Shown here: positions 9,751 to 21,805 of the stretch, in pieces
How positions within the stretch are numbered: the stretch's first letter is position 1
How the letters are laid out: every line of letters begins with the position of its first letter
Assembly: GCA_963576725.1 (NCBI GenBank)
Contig: OY755240.1
Location: 29,717,932 to 29,781,931 of the forward strand
DNA length: 64,000 bases
Direction of reading: 5' to 3'
DNA from: Azorinus chamasolen
Lineage: Eukaryota > Mollusca > Bivalvia > Cardiida > Solecurtidae
Translations under genes and position numbers: made by a program
Notes under the pieces: generated by a model
Seen by the model: the letters and a program-made list of their open reading frames with translations, nothing else
Databases searched by the model: none
Told to the model about the DNA's origin: nothing

Positions 9751-11530
9751 TAGAGTTGTAAGAACGGAAGAGAGTGTGATTTACTAGTGTAACAAGTAGA
9801 GTGTAAGAACTGAATACGGCGTGATTACTATTGCAACAAGTAGAGTGTAAGAACTGAAGACGGCGTGATTACTATTGCAACTAGTAGAGTGTGAGAACTG
9901 AAGACAGCGTGCTTTACTAGTGTAACACGTAGAAAGTGAGAACTGAAGACAGTATGTTTACTATTGCAACAAGTAGAGTTGTAAGAACGGAAGAGAGTGT
10001 GATTTACTAGTGTAACAAGTAGAGTGTAAGAACTGAATACGGCGTGATTACTATTGCAACACGTAGAGTGTAAGAACTGAAGACGGCGTGATTACTATTG
10101 CAACTAGTAGAGTGTGAGAACTGAAGACAGCGTGCTTTACTAGTGTAACACGTAGAAAGTGAGAACTGAAGACAGTATGCTTACTATTGCAACAAGTAGA
10201 GTGTAAGAACTGAAGACATCATGTGTACTAGTGTCACAAGTAGAGAGTGAGAACTGAAGACAGTATGTTGTCTATTGCAACAAGTAGAGTTGTAAGAACG
10301 GAAGAGAGTGTGATTTACTAGTGTAACAAGTAGAGTGTAAGAACTGAATACGGCGTGATTACTATTGCAACTAGTAGAGTGTGAGAACTGAAGACAGCGT
10401 GCTTTACTAGTGTAACACGTAGAAAGTGAGAACTGAAGACAGTATGCTTACTATTGCAACAAGTAGAGTTGTAAGAACGGAAGAGAGTGTGATTTACTAG
10501 TGTAACAAGTAGAGTGTAAGAACTGAATACGGCGTGATTACTATTGCAACTAGTAGAGTGTGAGAACTGAAGACAGCATGCTTTACTAGTGTAACACGTA
10601 GAAAGTGAGAACTGAAGACAGTATGTTTACTATTGCAACAAGTAGAGTGTAAGAACGGAAGAGAGTGTGATTTACTAGTGTAACAAGTAGAGTGTAAGAA
10701 CTGAATACGGCGTGATTACTATTGCAACAAGTAGAGTGTAAGAACTGAAGACGGCGTGATTACTATTGCAACTAGTAGAGTGTGAGAACTGAAGACAGCG
10801 TGCTTTACTAGTGTAACACGTAGAAAGTGAGAACTGAAGACAGTATGTTTACTATTGCAACAAGTAGAGTTGTAAGAACGGAAGAGAGTGTGATTTACTA
10901 GTGTAACAAGTAGAGTGTAAGAACTGAATACGGCGTGATTACTATTGCAACAAGTAGAGTGTAAGAACTGAAGACGGCGTGATTACTATTGCAACTAGTA
11001 GAGTGTGAGAACTGAAGACAGCGTGCTTTACTAGTGTAACACGTAGAAAGAGAGAACTGAAGACAGTATGCTTACTATTGCAACAAGTAGAGTGTAAGAA
11101 CTGAATACATCATGTGTACTAGTGTCACAAGTAGAGAGTGAGAACTGAAGACAGTATGTTGTCTATTGCAACAAGTAGAGTTGTAAGAACGGAAGAGAGT
11201 GTGATTTACTAGTGTAACAAGTAGAGTGTAAGAACTGAATACGGCGTGATTACTATTGCAACTAGTAGAGTGTGAGAACTGAAGACAGCGTGCTTTACTA
11301 GTGTAACACGTAGAAAGTGAGAACTGAAGACAATATGCTTACTATTGCAACAAGTAGAGTTGTAAGAACGGAAGAGAGTGTGATTTACTAGTGTAACAAG
11401 TAGAGTGTAAGAACTGAATACGGCGTGATTACTATTGCAACTAGTAGAGTGTGAGAACTGAAGACAGCGTGCTTTACTAGTGTAACACGTAGAAAGTGAG
11501 AACTGAAGACAGTATGTTTACTATTGCAAC
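9751..11530. repeat. Higher-order repeat in the 44-bp satellite (~890 bp)
   Basis: The marker variant with GTTGTAAGAACGGAAGAG (or its close form) recurs near 9751, 9975, 10286, 10465, 10642, 10865, 11176 and 11356. Spacings are about 224, 311, 179, 177, then 223, 311, 180: the same series repeated, so about 20 units (890 bp) were duplicated as a block. Confidence 0.85.
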
Positions 11531-12590
11531 AAGTAGAGTGTAAGAACTGAAGACATCATGTGTACTAGTGTCACAAGTAGAGTGTGATAACTGAAGACAT
11601 CATGCTTTACTAGTGTAACACGTAGGAAGTGATAACTGAAGACAGTGTGTTTTCTAGTGTCACAAGTAGAGTGTGAGAACTGAAGACATCATGCTTTACT
11701 AGTGTAACACGTAGGAAGTGATAACTGAAGACAGTGTGTTTTCTAGTGTAACAAGTAGAGTGTGAGAACTGAAGACCGCGTGCTTTTTATTAGTGTAACA
11801 AGTAGAGCGTGAGAACTGAGACAGCGTGTTTACAAGTGTAACACGTAGAAAGTGATAACTAAAGACAGTGTGTTTTCTAGTGTAACAAGTAGAGTGCAAG
11901 AACTGAAGACATCATGTTTAATAGTGCAACTACAAGTAGAGTATGAGAACTGAAGACAGAGTGCTTTACTGGTGTAACAAGTAGAGTGTGAGAACTGAAG
12001 ACAGCGTACTTACTAGCTTAACAACAAGTAGAGTATGAGAACTGAAGACAGAGTATTTTACTAGTTTTACAAGTAGAGTATGAGAACTGAAGACATCATG
12101 TAAACTAGTTTAACAACAAGTAGAGTGTGAGAACTGCAGACAGCATACTTACTAGTGTAACACGTAGGAAGTGATAACTGAAGACAGTGTGTTTTCTAGT
12201 GTAACAAGTAGAGTGTGAGAACTGAAGACAGCGTGCTTTTATTAGTGTAACAAGTAGAGCGTGAGAACTGATACAGCGTGTTTACAAGTGTAACACGTAG
12301 AAAGTGAGAACTGAAGACAGTGTGTTTTCTAGTGTAACAAGTAGAGTGCAAGAACTGAAGACATCATGTTAAATAGTGCAACTACAAGTAGAGTATGAGA
12401 ACTGAAGACAGAGTGCTTTACTGGTGTAACAAGTAGAGTGTGAGAACTGAAGACATCATGTTTAATAGTGCAACTACAAGTAGAGTATGAGAATGGAAGA
12501 CAACGTTTTTACTGGTGTAACAAGTAAAGAGTGAGAGCTGAAGACAGCGTACTTACTAGTTTAACAACAAGTAGAGTATGAGAACTGAAG

Positions 12591-13390
12591 ACAGAGTATT
12601 TTACTAGTTTTACAAGTAGAGTATGAGAACTGAAGACATCATGTAAACTAGTTTAACAACAAGTAGAGTGTGAGAACTGAAGAAAGCATACTTACTAGTA
12701 CAACAGCATGTAGAGTATGAGAACTGAAGACAGTGTACTTACTAGTGTAACAAGTAAAGTGTGAGAACCGAAGACAGGGTGTAAACTAGTGTAACAACAA
12801 GTAGAGTGTGAAAACTGAAGACAGTCTGCTTACTAGTGTAACAAGTAGAGTGTGAGAACTGAAGAGAGTCTGCTTACTTGTGTAGCAAGTAAAGTGTGAG
12901 AACTGAATACAGCTTGCTTACTAGTGTAACAGGTGGAGTGATAGAACTGAAGACATCGTGTAAACTAGTGTAACAAGTAGAGTGTGAGCACTGAAGACAG
13001 AGTATTTTACTAGTTTTACAAGTAGAGTATGAGAACTGAAGACATCATGTAAACTAGTTTAACAACAAGTAGAGTGTGAGAACTGAAGAAAGCATACTTA
13101 CTAGTACAACAGCATGTAGAGTATGAGAACTGAAGACAGTGTACTTACTAGTGTAACAAGTAAAGTGTGAGAACCGAAGACAGGGTGTAAACTAGTGTAA
13201 CAACAAGTAGAGTGTGAAAACTGAAGACAGTCTGCTTACTAGTGTAACAAGTAGAGTGTGAGAACTGAAGAGAGTCTGCTTACTTGTGTAACAAGTAAAG
13301 TGTGAGAACTGAATACAGCTTGTTTACTAGTGTAACAGGTAGAGTGATAGAACTGAAGACATCGTGTAAACTAGTGTAACAAGTAGAGTG
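12591..13390. repeat. 406-bp tandem duplication within the 44-bp satellite
   Basis: The block beginning ACAGAGTATTTTACTAG at 12591 recurs at 12997 with the same series of variant units (AAAGCATACTTAC, CAACAGCATG, GGGTGTAAAC). Nine units were duplicated together. Confidence 0.8.
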
Positions 13391-16300
13391 TGAGCACTGA
13401 AAGACAGCATACTTACTAGTGCAACAACAGGTAGAGTATGAGAACTGAAGACAGCGTATTTACTAGTGAAACAAGTAGAGTGTGAGAACTGAAGACAGTG
13501 TGCTTACTAGTTTACTAGTGAAACAAGTAGAGTGTGCGAACTGAAGACAGTGTGCTTACTAGTTTACTAGTGTAACAAGTAGAGTGTGAGAACTGAAGAC
13601 AGCGTGCTTACTAGTTTACTAGTATAACAAGCAGAACGTGAGAACTGAAGACAGTGTACTTACTAGTTTACTAGTGTAACAAGTAGAGGGTGAGAACTGA
13701 AGACAGCGTGTTTACTAGTGTAACAAGCGGAGTATGAGAAGACAGCGTGCTTACTAGTGTAACAAGTAGAGTATGAGAACTGAAGACAGTATGCTTACTA
13801 GTTTAACAAGTAGTGTATGAGCACTGAAGACAGCGTGCTTACTAGTGTAACACGTAGAGTGTGAGAACTGAAGACCGCTGTTGTTACTAGTGTAACAAGT
13901 AGAGTATGAGAACTGAAGACAGAGTGATTTACTAGTGTAACAAGTAGAGTGTGAGAACTGAAGACAGTGTGCGTACCGGTGTAACAAGTAGAGTGTGAAA
14001 ACTGAAGACAGTGTGCTTACTAGTGTAACAAGTAGAGTGAGAGAACTGAAGACAGCGTGCTTACTAGTTTACTAGTGTAACAACAAGTAGAGTGTGAGAA
14101 CTGAAGACAGTGTGCTTACTAGTTTACTAGTGTAACAAGTTGAGAGTGAGAATTGAATACAGCGTGCTTACTAGTGTAACAAGTAGAGTATGAGAACTGA
14201 AGATCGCGGGCTTACTAGTGTAACAAGTAGAGTACGAGAACTAAAGACAGCGTGCTTACTAGTGTAACAAGTAGAGTATGAGAACTGAAGACAGTGTGCT
14301 TACTAGTGTAACACGTAGGGTATGAGAACTGAAGACATAGTGATTTACTAGTGTAACAAGTAGAGTGCGAGAATTGAAGTTTACTAGTTTACTAGTGTAA
14401 CAACAAGTAGAGTGTGAGAACTGAAGACAATGTGCTTACTAGTTTAACAAGTATTGTATGAGAACTGAAGACAGCGTGCTTACTAGTGTAACAAGTAGAG
14501 TATGAGAACGGAAGACCGCGGTTTTTACGAGTGTAACAAGTAGAGTATGAGAACTGAAGACAGAGTGATTTACTAGTGTAACAAGTAGAGTGTGAGAACT
14601 GAAGACAGTTTGCGTACCGGTGCAACAAGTAGAGCGTGAAAACTGAAGACAGTGTGCTTATTAGTGTAACAAGTAGAGTGTGAGAACTGAAGAGAGTCTG
14701 CTTATTAGAGTAACAAGTAGAGTGTGAGAACTGAATACAGCTTGCTTACTAGTGTAACAGGTAGAGTGAGAGAACTGAAGACATCGTGTAACCTAGTGTA
14801 ACAAGTAGAATGTGAGCACTGAAAGACAGCATACTTACTAGTGCAACAACAGGTAGAGTATGAGAACTGAAGACAGCGTATTTACTAGTGAAACAAGTAG
14901 AGTGTGAGCACTGAAAGACAGCATACTTACTAGTGCAACAACAGGTAGAGTATGAGAACTGAAGACAGCGTATTTACTAGTGTAACAAGTAGAGTGTGAG
15001 AACTGAAGACAGTGTGCTTACTAGTTTACTAGTGAAACAAGTAGAGGGTGAGAACTGAAGACAGCGTGCTTACTAGTGTAACAAGTAGAGTGTGAGAACT
15101 GAAGACAGCATGCTTACTAGTTTACTAGTGTAACAACAAATAGAGTGTGAGAACTGAAGACAGTGTGTTTACTAGTTTACTGGTGTAAGAAGTTGAGAGT
15201 GAGAACTGAATACAGCGTGTTTACTAGTGCAACAAGTTGAGTATGAGAACTGAAGACAGCGTGCATACTAGTGTAACAAGTAGAGCACGAGAACTGAAGA
15301 CAGCGTGCTTACTAGTGTAACAAGTAGAGTATGAGAACTGCAGACAGTGTGCTTACTAGTGTAACACGTAGAGTGTGAGAATTGAAGACAACGTACTTCC
15401 TAGTGTAACAAGTACAGTATGAGAACTGAAGATAGCGTGCTTACTAGTGTAACATGTAGAGTATGAGAACTGAAGACAGAGTGATTTTACTAGTGTAACA
15501 AGTAGAGTGTGAGAACTGAAGACAGCGTACTTACTAGTGTAACAAGTAGAGTGTGAGAACTGAAGACAGCGTACTTACTAGTGTAACAAGTAGAGTGTGA
15601 GAACTGAAGACAGCGTACTTACTAGTGTAACAAGTAGAGTGTGAGAACTGAAGACAGAGTGATTTACTAGTGTAACAAGTAGAGTGTGAGAACTGAAGAC
15701 AGTGTGCGTACCGGTGTAACAAGTAGAGTGTGAAAACTGAAGACAGTGTGCTAACTAGTGTAACAAGTAGAGTGTGAGAACTGAAGACAGCGTGCTTACT
15801 AGTTTACTAGTGTAACAACAAGTAGAGTGTTAGAACTGAAGACAGTGTGCTTACTAGTTTACTAGTATAACAAGTAGAACGTGAGAACTGAAGATGGTGT
15901 GCTTACTAGTTTACTAGTGTAACAAGTTGAGAGTGAGAACTGAAGACAGTGTGTTTACTAGTGCAACAAGTTGAGTATGAGAACTGAAGACAGCGTGCTT
16001 ACTAGTGTAACAAGTAGAGTACGAGAACTGAAGACCGCGTGCTTACTAGTGTAGCAAGTAGAGTATGAGAACTGAAGACAGCGTGCTTACTAGTGTAACG
16101 CGTAGAATGTGAGAACTGAAGACAGCGTGTTACTAGTGCAACAAGTAGGGTATGAGAACTGAAGACATAGTGATTTACTAGTGTAACAAGTAGAGTGTGA
16201 GAACTGAAGACAACGTACTTACTAGTGTAACATGTAGAGTATGGGAACTGAAGACAGAGAAATTTACTAGTGTAACAAGTAGAGTGTGAGAACTGAAGAC

Positions 16301-16929
16301 AGCGTACTTACTAGTATAACAAGTAGAGTATGAGAACTGAAGACAGCGTGCTTACTAGTGTAACACGTAGAGTGTGAGAACTGAAGACAACGTACTTACT
16401 AGTGTAACAAATAGAGTATGAGATTTACTAGTGTAACAAGTAGAGTGTGAGAACTGAAGAAAGCGTACTTACTAGTGTAACAAGTAGAGTATGAGAATGA
16501 AGACAGCGTGCTTACTAGTGTAACAAGTAGAGTGTGAGAACTGAAGACAGCGTACTTACTAGTGTAACAAGTAGAGTATGAGAACTGAAGAAAGCGTACT
16601 TACTAGTGTAACAAGTATAGTATGAGAACTGAAGACAGCGTGCTTACTAGTGTAACAAGTAGAGTGTGAGAACTGAAGACAGAGTGATCTACTAGTGTAA
16701 CAAGTAGAGTGTGAGAACTGAAGACAGCGTACTTACTATTGTAACATGTAGTGTATGAGAACTGAAGACAGAGTGATTTACTAGTTTTACAAGTAAAGTG
16801 TGAGAATTGAAGACAGTATGTTTACTACAGAGACTTGTCTATATGTCACGATGTATACGTGTCTCGTGGCGCTATATGTAGACATGCATTGAGTATGAGA
16901 GGGGTTTACCAACCCTAAGCATGCTAATA

Positions 16930-17127
16930 TTAACCCTTTTGCTGCCAAACTCTGTCGTCTGCTAACTTTGTCGTCTTTTGATTTTCTTCATTTTTGTTTC
17001 AAAAACATAGTAACAGCAACAAACAGTTTGGATCCTGATGAGACGCCGAGTTACTCGGTGTCTCATCTGGATCCAAACTGTTTACCATAGGTAATCACAG
17101 ATCCGGCAATGGCAGCGAAAGGGTTAA
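16930..17127 (-). mobile_element. MITE family C (variant C2)
   Basis: TTAACCCTTTTGCTGCC to CAATGGCAGCGAAAGGGTTAA region; hairpin AGTTTGGATCCTGATGAG. TTAA both ends. Confidence 0.9.
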
Positions 17128-17423
17128 CTTATTCGATTTCGTTCATATTATTCATAAGAACGCAACCGAATCCAGATCTGATGCCGACAGACATGACACC
17201 TGATCTGGATCCACATCACTTTAGCATGCAAAGAGTTCGGAGGTGTTCCTATCAACTTTACCTGTTGACTCCTTTTTTGTTTTGGCAAAACGTCCTGAAT
17301 TGAAAGTAACATGTTTTATTAGTTTTTATTGTCTGCCTGCCGATGCTAAATCACATTAAGCTCCCCAGAATTCAGACCTCCTTGTAAAGGTCGCTTAAGA
17401 TAGGCTCTTCTGCACTTATACTA

Positions 17424-17740
17424 TACATATCGTTGAACTTTTATATCTCGAACTCGCAGAAATCGAACTTTGGGACAACTCGAAGTAGAAATGTTCGACC
17501 CTTCCAAAAAATAAAATACAGAATTGTTCTAAAATGTATCAATATGAATATCTAGAAACACACGTGACAGCTTAATGCAGATCGCAAGTAATGCTGAAAG
17601 CTCCTAAAGGAGCGTTCAGCATTACTTTAGACCTGCATTAAGCTGGAAACTTTAGAAATTATTCAGATTAGAAACCGGATGACTCGCACCTCTTTTACCT
17701 CGAATATAATCTGTTTGATATCGGAAATATAAAAGGTTGA
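17424..17740 (+). mobile_element. MITE family F
   Basis: Outer part TCTCGAACTCGCAGAAATCG, core ACAGCTTAATGCAG and GCTGAAAGCTCC; right end partly decayed. Confidence 0.75.
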
Positions 17741-17994
17741 GTTTAATTGTTTAACTTAAAGGCATTTCAAAGCTCCTTATATAAGTGCCCCCCCTCCCTA
17801 TATACACAGTATCCAGCTGTGCTCCTGCAGTGTCCAGTCAGGGTCCATAGCCATAAGAGATAAAGTTATGCAATTATACATTGATCCTCTGTGATGGTAG
17901 CCCGACTTATCAGTTTGTGTATCAGATGCCTGACAGTTAGCTCCCAAAATACACAGCATGGGGTTAATGGGTCAATATTCCTTTCGAAATGCCT

Positions 17995-18187
17995 TTAAGG
18001 GAAGAAATTATGATGTCATGAATATTCTTTGACTGGTTATTTTTATAATGGTATGTGTATATGAACACATGTTTTGGCCGTGGCAGAAACGTTAGAAAAA
18101 GATCTTTATAATTCCATTAGCAAAACCATCTGCTCTGGGTCTACTCTGTTTGCATATGTGTGACAGCGTCTCCATCGCGTAAAGGGT
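17995..18187 (-). mobile_element. MITE family A, hairpin collapsed
   Basis: ATGATGTCATGAATATTC, then only CATCTGCTCTGGGTCTACTC of the hairpin; ends GTAAAGGGTTGA. Confidence 0.7.
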
Positions 18188-18192
18188 TGAAG

Positions 18193-18461
18193 TACAGGTG
18201 AACTTCAGCATCTCGAACTTCAAGGGACCATACAAATTACTTCGAGATAACAGATGTTCGAGTCATCCGATTTCTAATCTGAGCAATGTTTGAAGTTCAC
18301 ATTTAGGAGCTTTCAGCATTACTTTCAACCTGAATTAAGCTGCCACGTGTGTTTCTAGATATGTACAGTGATACATTGTACATTTTGGAAGGATCAAACT
18401 TTTACTCGAGTTATCCCGAAGTGCGAGTTATCCGAGTACGAGATATCGAAGCTCAACTGTA
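18193..18461 (-). mobile_element. MITE family F
   Basis: TA CAGGTGAACTTCAGC to ATCGAAGCTCAACTG TA; left core arm deleted. Confidence 0.85.
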
Positions 18462-18550
18462 CATAATAATCGAAGGTTTGTAGACTTATCACGATCTTTA
18501 TGGCTAACATACGTCAGAGGAAGAGGAAACTACACAATGTTTTACAACAT

Positions 18551-18725
18551 AACCCTTTGAATGTGGGACTCGCATGCATTGTCATTTATAAACAGCGTAG
18601 ACCCAGATCAGAGGGCTCCTAGAGGAGCCCTTCTAGGAGCCCTCTGACCAGGGTATGCACTGTGTTTGTCATTCAGAATCCTCTAGCAAGTTTAAGTATT
18701 TCATACTGAGTGGACGCTATAGTTA
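18551..18725 (+). mobile_element. MITE family I, apex duplicated
   Basis: Hairpin GAGGGCTCCTAGAGGAGCCC followed by a second TTCTAGGAGCCCTCTG. Confidence 0.8.
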
Positions 18726-18977
18726 ACGATTCCCCTCATATAAACGCCTTTAGACGCATTTGCAAACAGAGTAGACCCAGATCAGACGGATCATATAGGA
18801 GCCGTCTGATCAGGGTCTGCTCTGTTTGCTTATGGCATGATGTAGGTCTGATTCTATAGCTTTTGACAAAGCAACATAATTCTTTGAAAAGTTAACCTTA
18901 TAAAAATTGAGGTAGATCTAATAAATATTCATGATGTCATTATATTTTACATGAATATTGAACAGGGAAAGGGTTAA
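18723..18977 (+). mobile_element. MITE family A
   Basis: TTAACGATTCCCCTC to CAGGGAAAGGGTTAA; shares its left TTAA with the I copy. Confidence 0.9.
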
Positions 18978-18979
18978 CA

Positions 18980-19186
18980 CATTACCCCCTAGTGACGCAT
19001 TTTGCGCCTTTATAAAATTCCCATTCTCATTTTGAAACCACTGTGATAAATAGAGCATTTGCTCCATAGGAGCAAATGCTCTATTTATCACACAAATGTT
19101 TCAAGACTACACAATTCTAAAACTCTCATATTCTATAGTTTATTCAAAGAGGTTATGACTAAATAGCCTATGAGGGAAAGGGTTAA
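18980..19186 (+). mobile_element. MITE family B
   Basis: Follows the A copy after three bases; ends TGAGGGAAAGGGTTAA; hairpin AGCATTTGCTCC. Confidence 0.85.
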
Positions 19187-19347
19187 ATACTGACGGGCTA
19201 TTCCACTCTGATACCTCACCGTTGAAAGGATTAATAAAAAAACACGGTTCAATACATTTTCAATTTAGCTATCACTTAAAGCATTTAATGCAGAAGTAAT
19301 ATGTTCTCATATGACATGAGCAGTAGATTGTTGGTGACAAGGTGCCT

Positions 19348-19574
19348 TTAACCCTTTACCTGTTCAATATTCATATAACATGGATATTAATTAAGTGTAT
19401 TTTTATAATATAAAAATGTTCAAGGAAATGTTTTGCTTCGACATAAACTGTAAACTCAGATCTATATCATGTCATAAGCAAACAGAGCAGCCACATATAA
19501 GACGGCTCCTGTAGGATCTGGGTCTACTCTGTTTGCCAAAGCGTGAAAAACCGTTTATATGAAGAAAATGGTTA
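19348..19574 (-). mobile_element. MITE family A, hairpin shortened
   Basis: TTAACCCTTTACCTGTTC; core GACGGCTCCTGTAGGATC then straight to CTGGGTCTACTC. Confidence 0.8.
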
Positions 19575-19579
19575 TATTT

Positions 19580-19765
19580 TCCCTTCTCCCATCAAGCGTG
19601 ACTTGACCTGGCATTGACAAACGGCTTGGACACTGATGAGACGCCAAGTAACTTTGGCATTCGATCAGTAGTTTCTCAAAATTTTGATCGAATCGGAAGT
19701 AGTCTAACTAACACCAGATCCAAATTTAAGTAGATATTATTTTTATACAGCAGGTTAAAGGTTAA
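19580..19765 (+). mobile_element. MITE family C
   Basis: CCCTTCTCCCATCAAG, AACGGCTTGGACACTGATG, flank TTTTGATCGAATCGGAAG, AAAGGTTAA. Confidence 0.75.
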
Positions 19766-19986
19766 ACCCTTTCAATCATATTAACGCGTTTTCACGCATT
19801 TGCAAACAGAGTAGATCCAGATCAGACGGCTCCTGTAGGTCCGCTCTGTTTGCTTATGGAATGGTATAGATCTGATTTACAGTTGTTGTCAAAGCAAAAC
19901 CTTTTTTTTACATTACAAAAAATCAGCTTATAAATATTCATGATGTCATTATTTCTTAGATGAATATTGAACAGGAAAAGGGTTAA
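19762..19986 (+). mobile_element. MITE family A, right hairpin arm deleted
   Basis: TTAAACCCTTTCAATC to GGAAAAGGGTTAA; apex CTCCTGTAGG runs directly into TCCGCTCTGTTTGC. Shares TTAA with the preceding C. Confidence 0.88.
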
Positions 19987-20301
19987 CAATGACCCGCCGT
20001 GCAATTGAAGGTTCATAACCCATCTATTATTCCTTAAATCGGGATTTGAAATACAACATGATAAAGATATTTATATTGCATATGACATATCTTTGGGAAT
20101 ATAATAATGAGAATGATTCCATGGAATTATAATGCATAAAGACATATCTTTGTAAATATAATAATGAAAAGGAGTCCGTTGAATTCTTTGCTTTATGATC
20201 GAAATTCTTCGATAATTAAATCCAAGTTTTAAATTAAAACTCTTATTGCAGCAGAACTCCTCAAAGGCGGCGATTTACATTTAATTAATAGATATTGGAA
20301 C

Positions 20302-20388
20302 CTTTAAAACAGGTGGTAGCTTAATGTAGAACGAAAGTAAAGCAGATCCCATGACTGACGCTCTGCATTAAGCTACCACCTAGCGACA
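20302..20388. mobile_element. Family H/E hairpin only
   Basis: AGGTGGTAGCTTAATG and CATTAAGCTACCACCT arms, collapsed centre. Confidence 0.75.
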
Positions 20389-20424
20389 AACTCCAGAACA
20401 AGGTATATTGAGAATACTCACGTT

Positions 20425-20595
20425 TTATACTCTTTCTACGCTTTGCAAATAGAGTAGACCCAGATCAGACGGCTCCTGTAGGAGCCGTCTGATCAGGGTC
20501 TGCTCTGTTTGCTGAATATATAATATAGATATGATTTTACAGGTTCTGTTCAGGCCAAAAATTCCTGTGGACACGTGCTAAATTAAAAACTTAAG
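20425..20595 (+). mobile_element. MITE family A, 3' truncated
   Basis: Intact hairpin AATAGAGTAGACCCAGATC, flank GATATGATTTTACAGG; no right terminus. Confidence 0.75.
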
Positions 20596-20624
20596 ACTAC
20601 TCATGTAATGTTAAAAGAAAAATG

Positions 20625-20715
20625 TAACATAACAAACAGTGTAGACCCTGTTGAGATGGTTTCTCTAGGAGCCCTCTCGTCTGGATATACACTGCTTGCA
20701 AAGGACAATGGAGAG
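20625..20715 (-). mobile_element. MITE family I hairpin
   Basis: AACAAACAGTGTAGACCC to ATACACTGCTTGCAAAGG. Confidence 0.65.
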
Positions 20716-20894
20716 GTTAAACATGAAAGCGACGTATATACAGAAGACAGTGATGACATCAACTGGTGTTGATGTACCAACCAATATGGAGGAAAACATA
20801 CAGTATTCAAATAGTCCCCGCTATACGAAAACAAACCCAAGGCTAAAAGAGTGTACAACCAAATCTTACGCGACTATCAAATGATGTCTAATTA

Positions 20895-21055
20895 TGGGTC
20901 TGTAAGGCAGGTGGTAGCTTAATGCATGTCAAAAAGTAATGCAGAAAACTTCTACAAGAGCCAAGCATTAAACAACCACCTGCATTTTAAGGCCCCTGTG
21001 TTCAGTTACTGAATGGCCGCTTAGGACAGATTCTACTTTATAACTAACGCTATAT
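20895..21055. mobile_element. MITE family H
   Basis: GGTGGTAGCTTAATGCAT core; its GAATGGCCGCTTAGGACAG segment is the unoccupied equivalent of the D insertion site at 22024. Confidence 0.7.
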
Positions 21056-21124
21056 TCAGGACAAAGGTTATGCAGACATATCCGAGATAGCTCTGCATCA
21101 AATCTATTCTGCGTTTAAATCCAT

Positions 21125-21409
21125 TTATAGTGAATAACTCGAACTAATAGTTCAGTGCTTCCAAAATTTACAATACAGAATTGCTCTAAAATGTTCAACT
21201 ACGCATATCTAGAAACACGTGTGATAGCTTAATGCAGGTCTAAGGTGATGCTGAAAGCTCATAAGGAGCTTACAGCGTTACTTTAGGTTTGCATTAAGCT
21301 GTGAACTTAAGAAAATTATCCAGATCAGAAATCGGATAACTCAAACTTCTATTATCTCGAACTAATTGTTATGGTCCCTTGAAGTCCGAGATATCAAAGT
21401 TCAACTGTA
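21125..21409 (+). mobile_element. MITE family F
   Basis: AACTCGAACTAATAGTTC to ATCAAAGTTCAACTG TA; core GATGCTGAAAGCTCATAAGG. Ends about 90 bp from the donor at 21497. Confidence 0.8.
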
Positions 21410-21497
21410 ATTCAATAAGTGACCGCTATAAACTCTATAGAGGGTTTGCATTGTAGGTCTTTCACGCACCTCATCAAACACCCAGCGCGACACCTAC

Positions 21498-21711
21498 CTC
21501 TGAAATCGAGCTTCTCTCCGGGGGAATAACCCTGTAAGAAAATTTTCTTGACGGTGGCTGGGTGGGACTTTACGTGAATGATGTGCCGGAGGGCCTTTAT
21601 GGCGCGCTCCACGGTTTTCAGCTCCCGGTTGAGGTCCTTAACATCCTGCACCTTATCGTGCAGGTCCACGGCCCGTCGCTGTGCCTGCTTCACGTTCTTC
21701 TCATAAGTCCC
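21498..21711 (-). CDS. Second coding exon, coiled coil (death-domain protein)
   Basis: A good acceptor (pyrimidine-rich, TTTCAG) precedes it and a donor GTAGGT follows; 214 nt, entering in phase 0 and leaving in phase 1. It encodes 71 residues starting GTYEKNVKQAQRR, a continuous amphipathic helix (about 375-415) continuing the coiled coil of the previous exon, then a linker ending KLDFR before the death domain. The phases match both the large exon upstream and the exon at 5046. A damaged copy of its 5' part with the acceptor lies inverted at 29.9 kb. A family F element ends about 90 bp beyond its donor. Confidence 0.85.
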
Positions 21712-21805
21712 CTGAAACACAAACATCCAGTGGCTGTTACTTCACCAACTTATGACCATAGGTCTAGTGTAAGTCCGTTATGAATATTCATATAAGATAG
21801 ATCCA

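Larger units (their letters stand above)
8995..16830. repeat. 7.8 kb satellite array, unit about 44 bp
   Basis: About 175 tandem copies of a 44-bp unit. It reads ACTAGTGTAACAAGTAGAG, then a TGTGAGAACTGAAGACAG segment and a variable tail. Variants differ at CAGCGTGCTT, CATCATG and CGGCGTGATT, and some carry an extra TTTACTAGT or ACA. Open frames on the minus strand (rich in Tyr, Ser, Thr, Cys) come from the unit and show no coding features. No other element interrupts the array. Confidence 0.97.

Noticed and set aside
11699..15722. Minus-strand frames of 62-78 codons rich in Tyr, Thr and Ser
   Set aside because: Translations of the 44-bp satellite with no non-repeat part.
8995..16830. CRISPR-like array
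   Set aside because: Units are contiguous with no unique spacers, in animal DNA.
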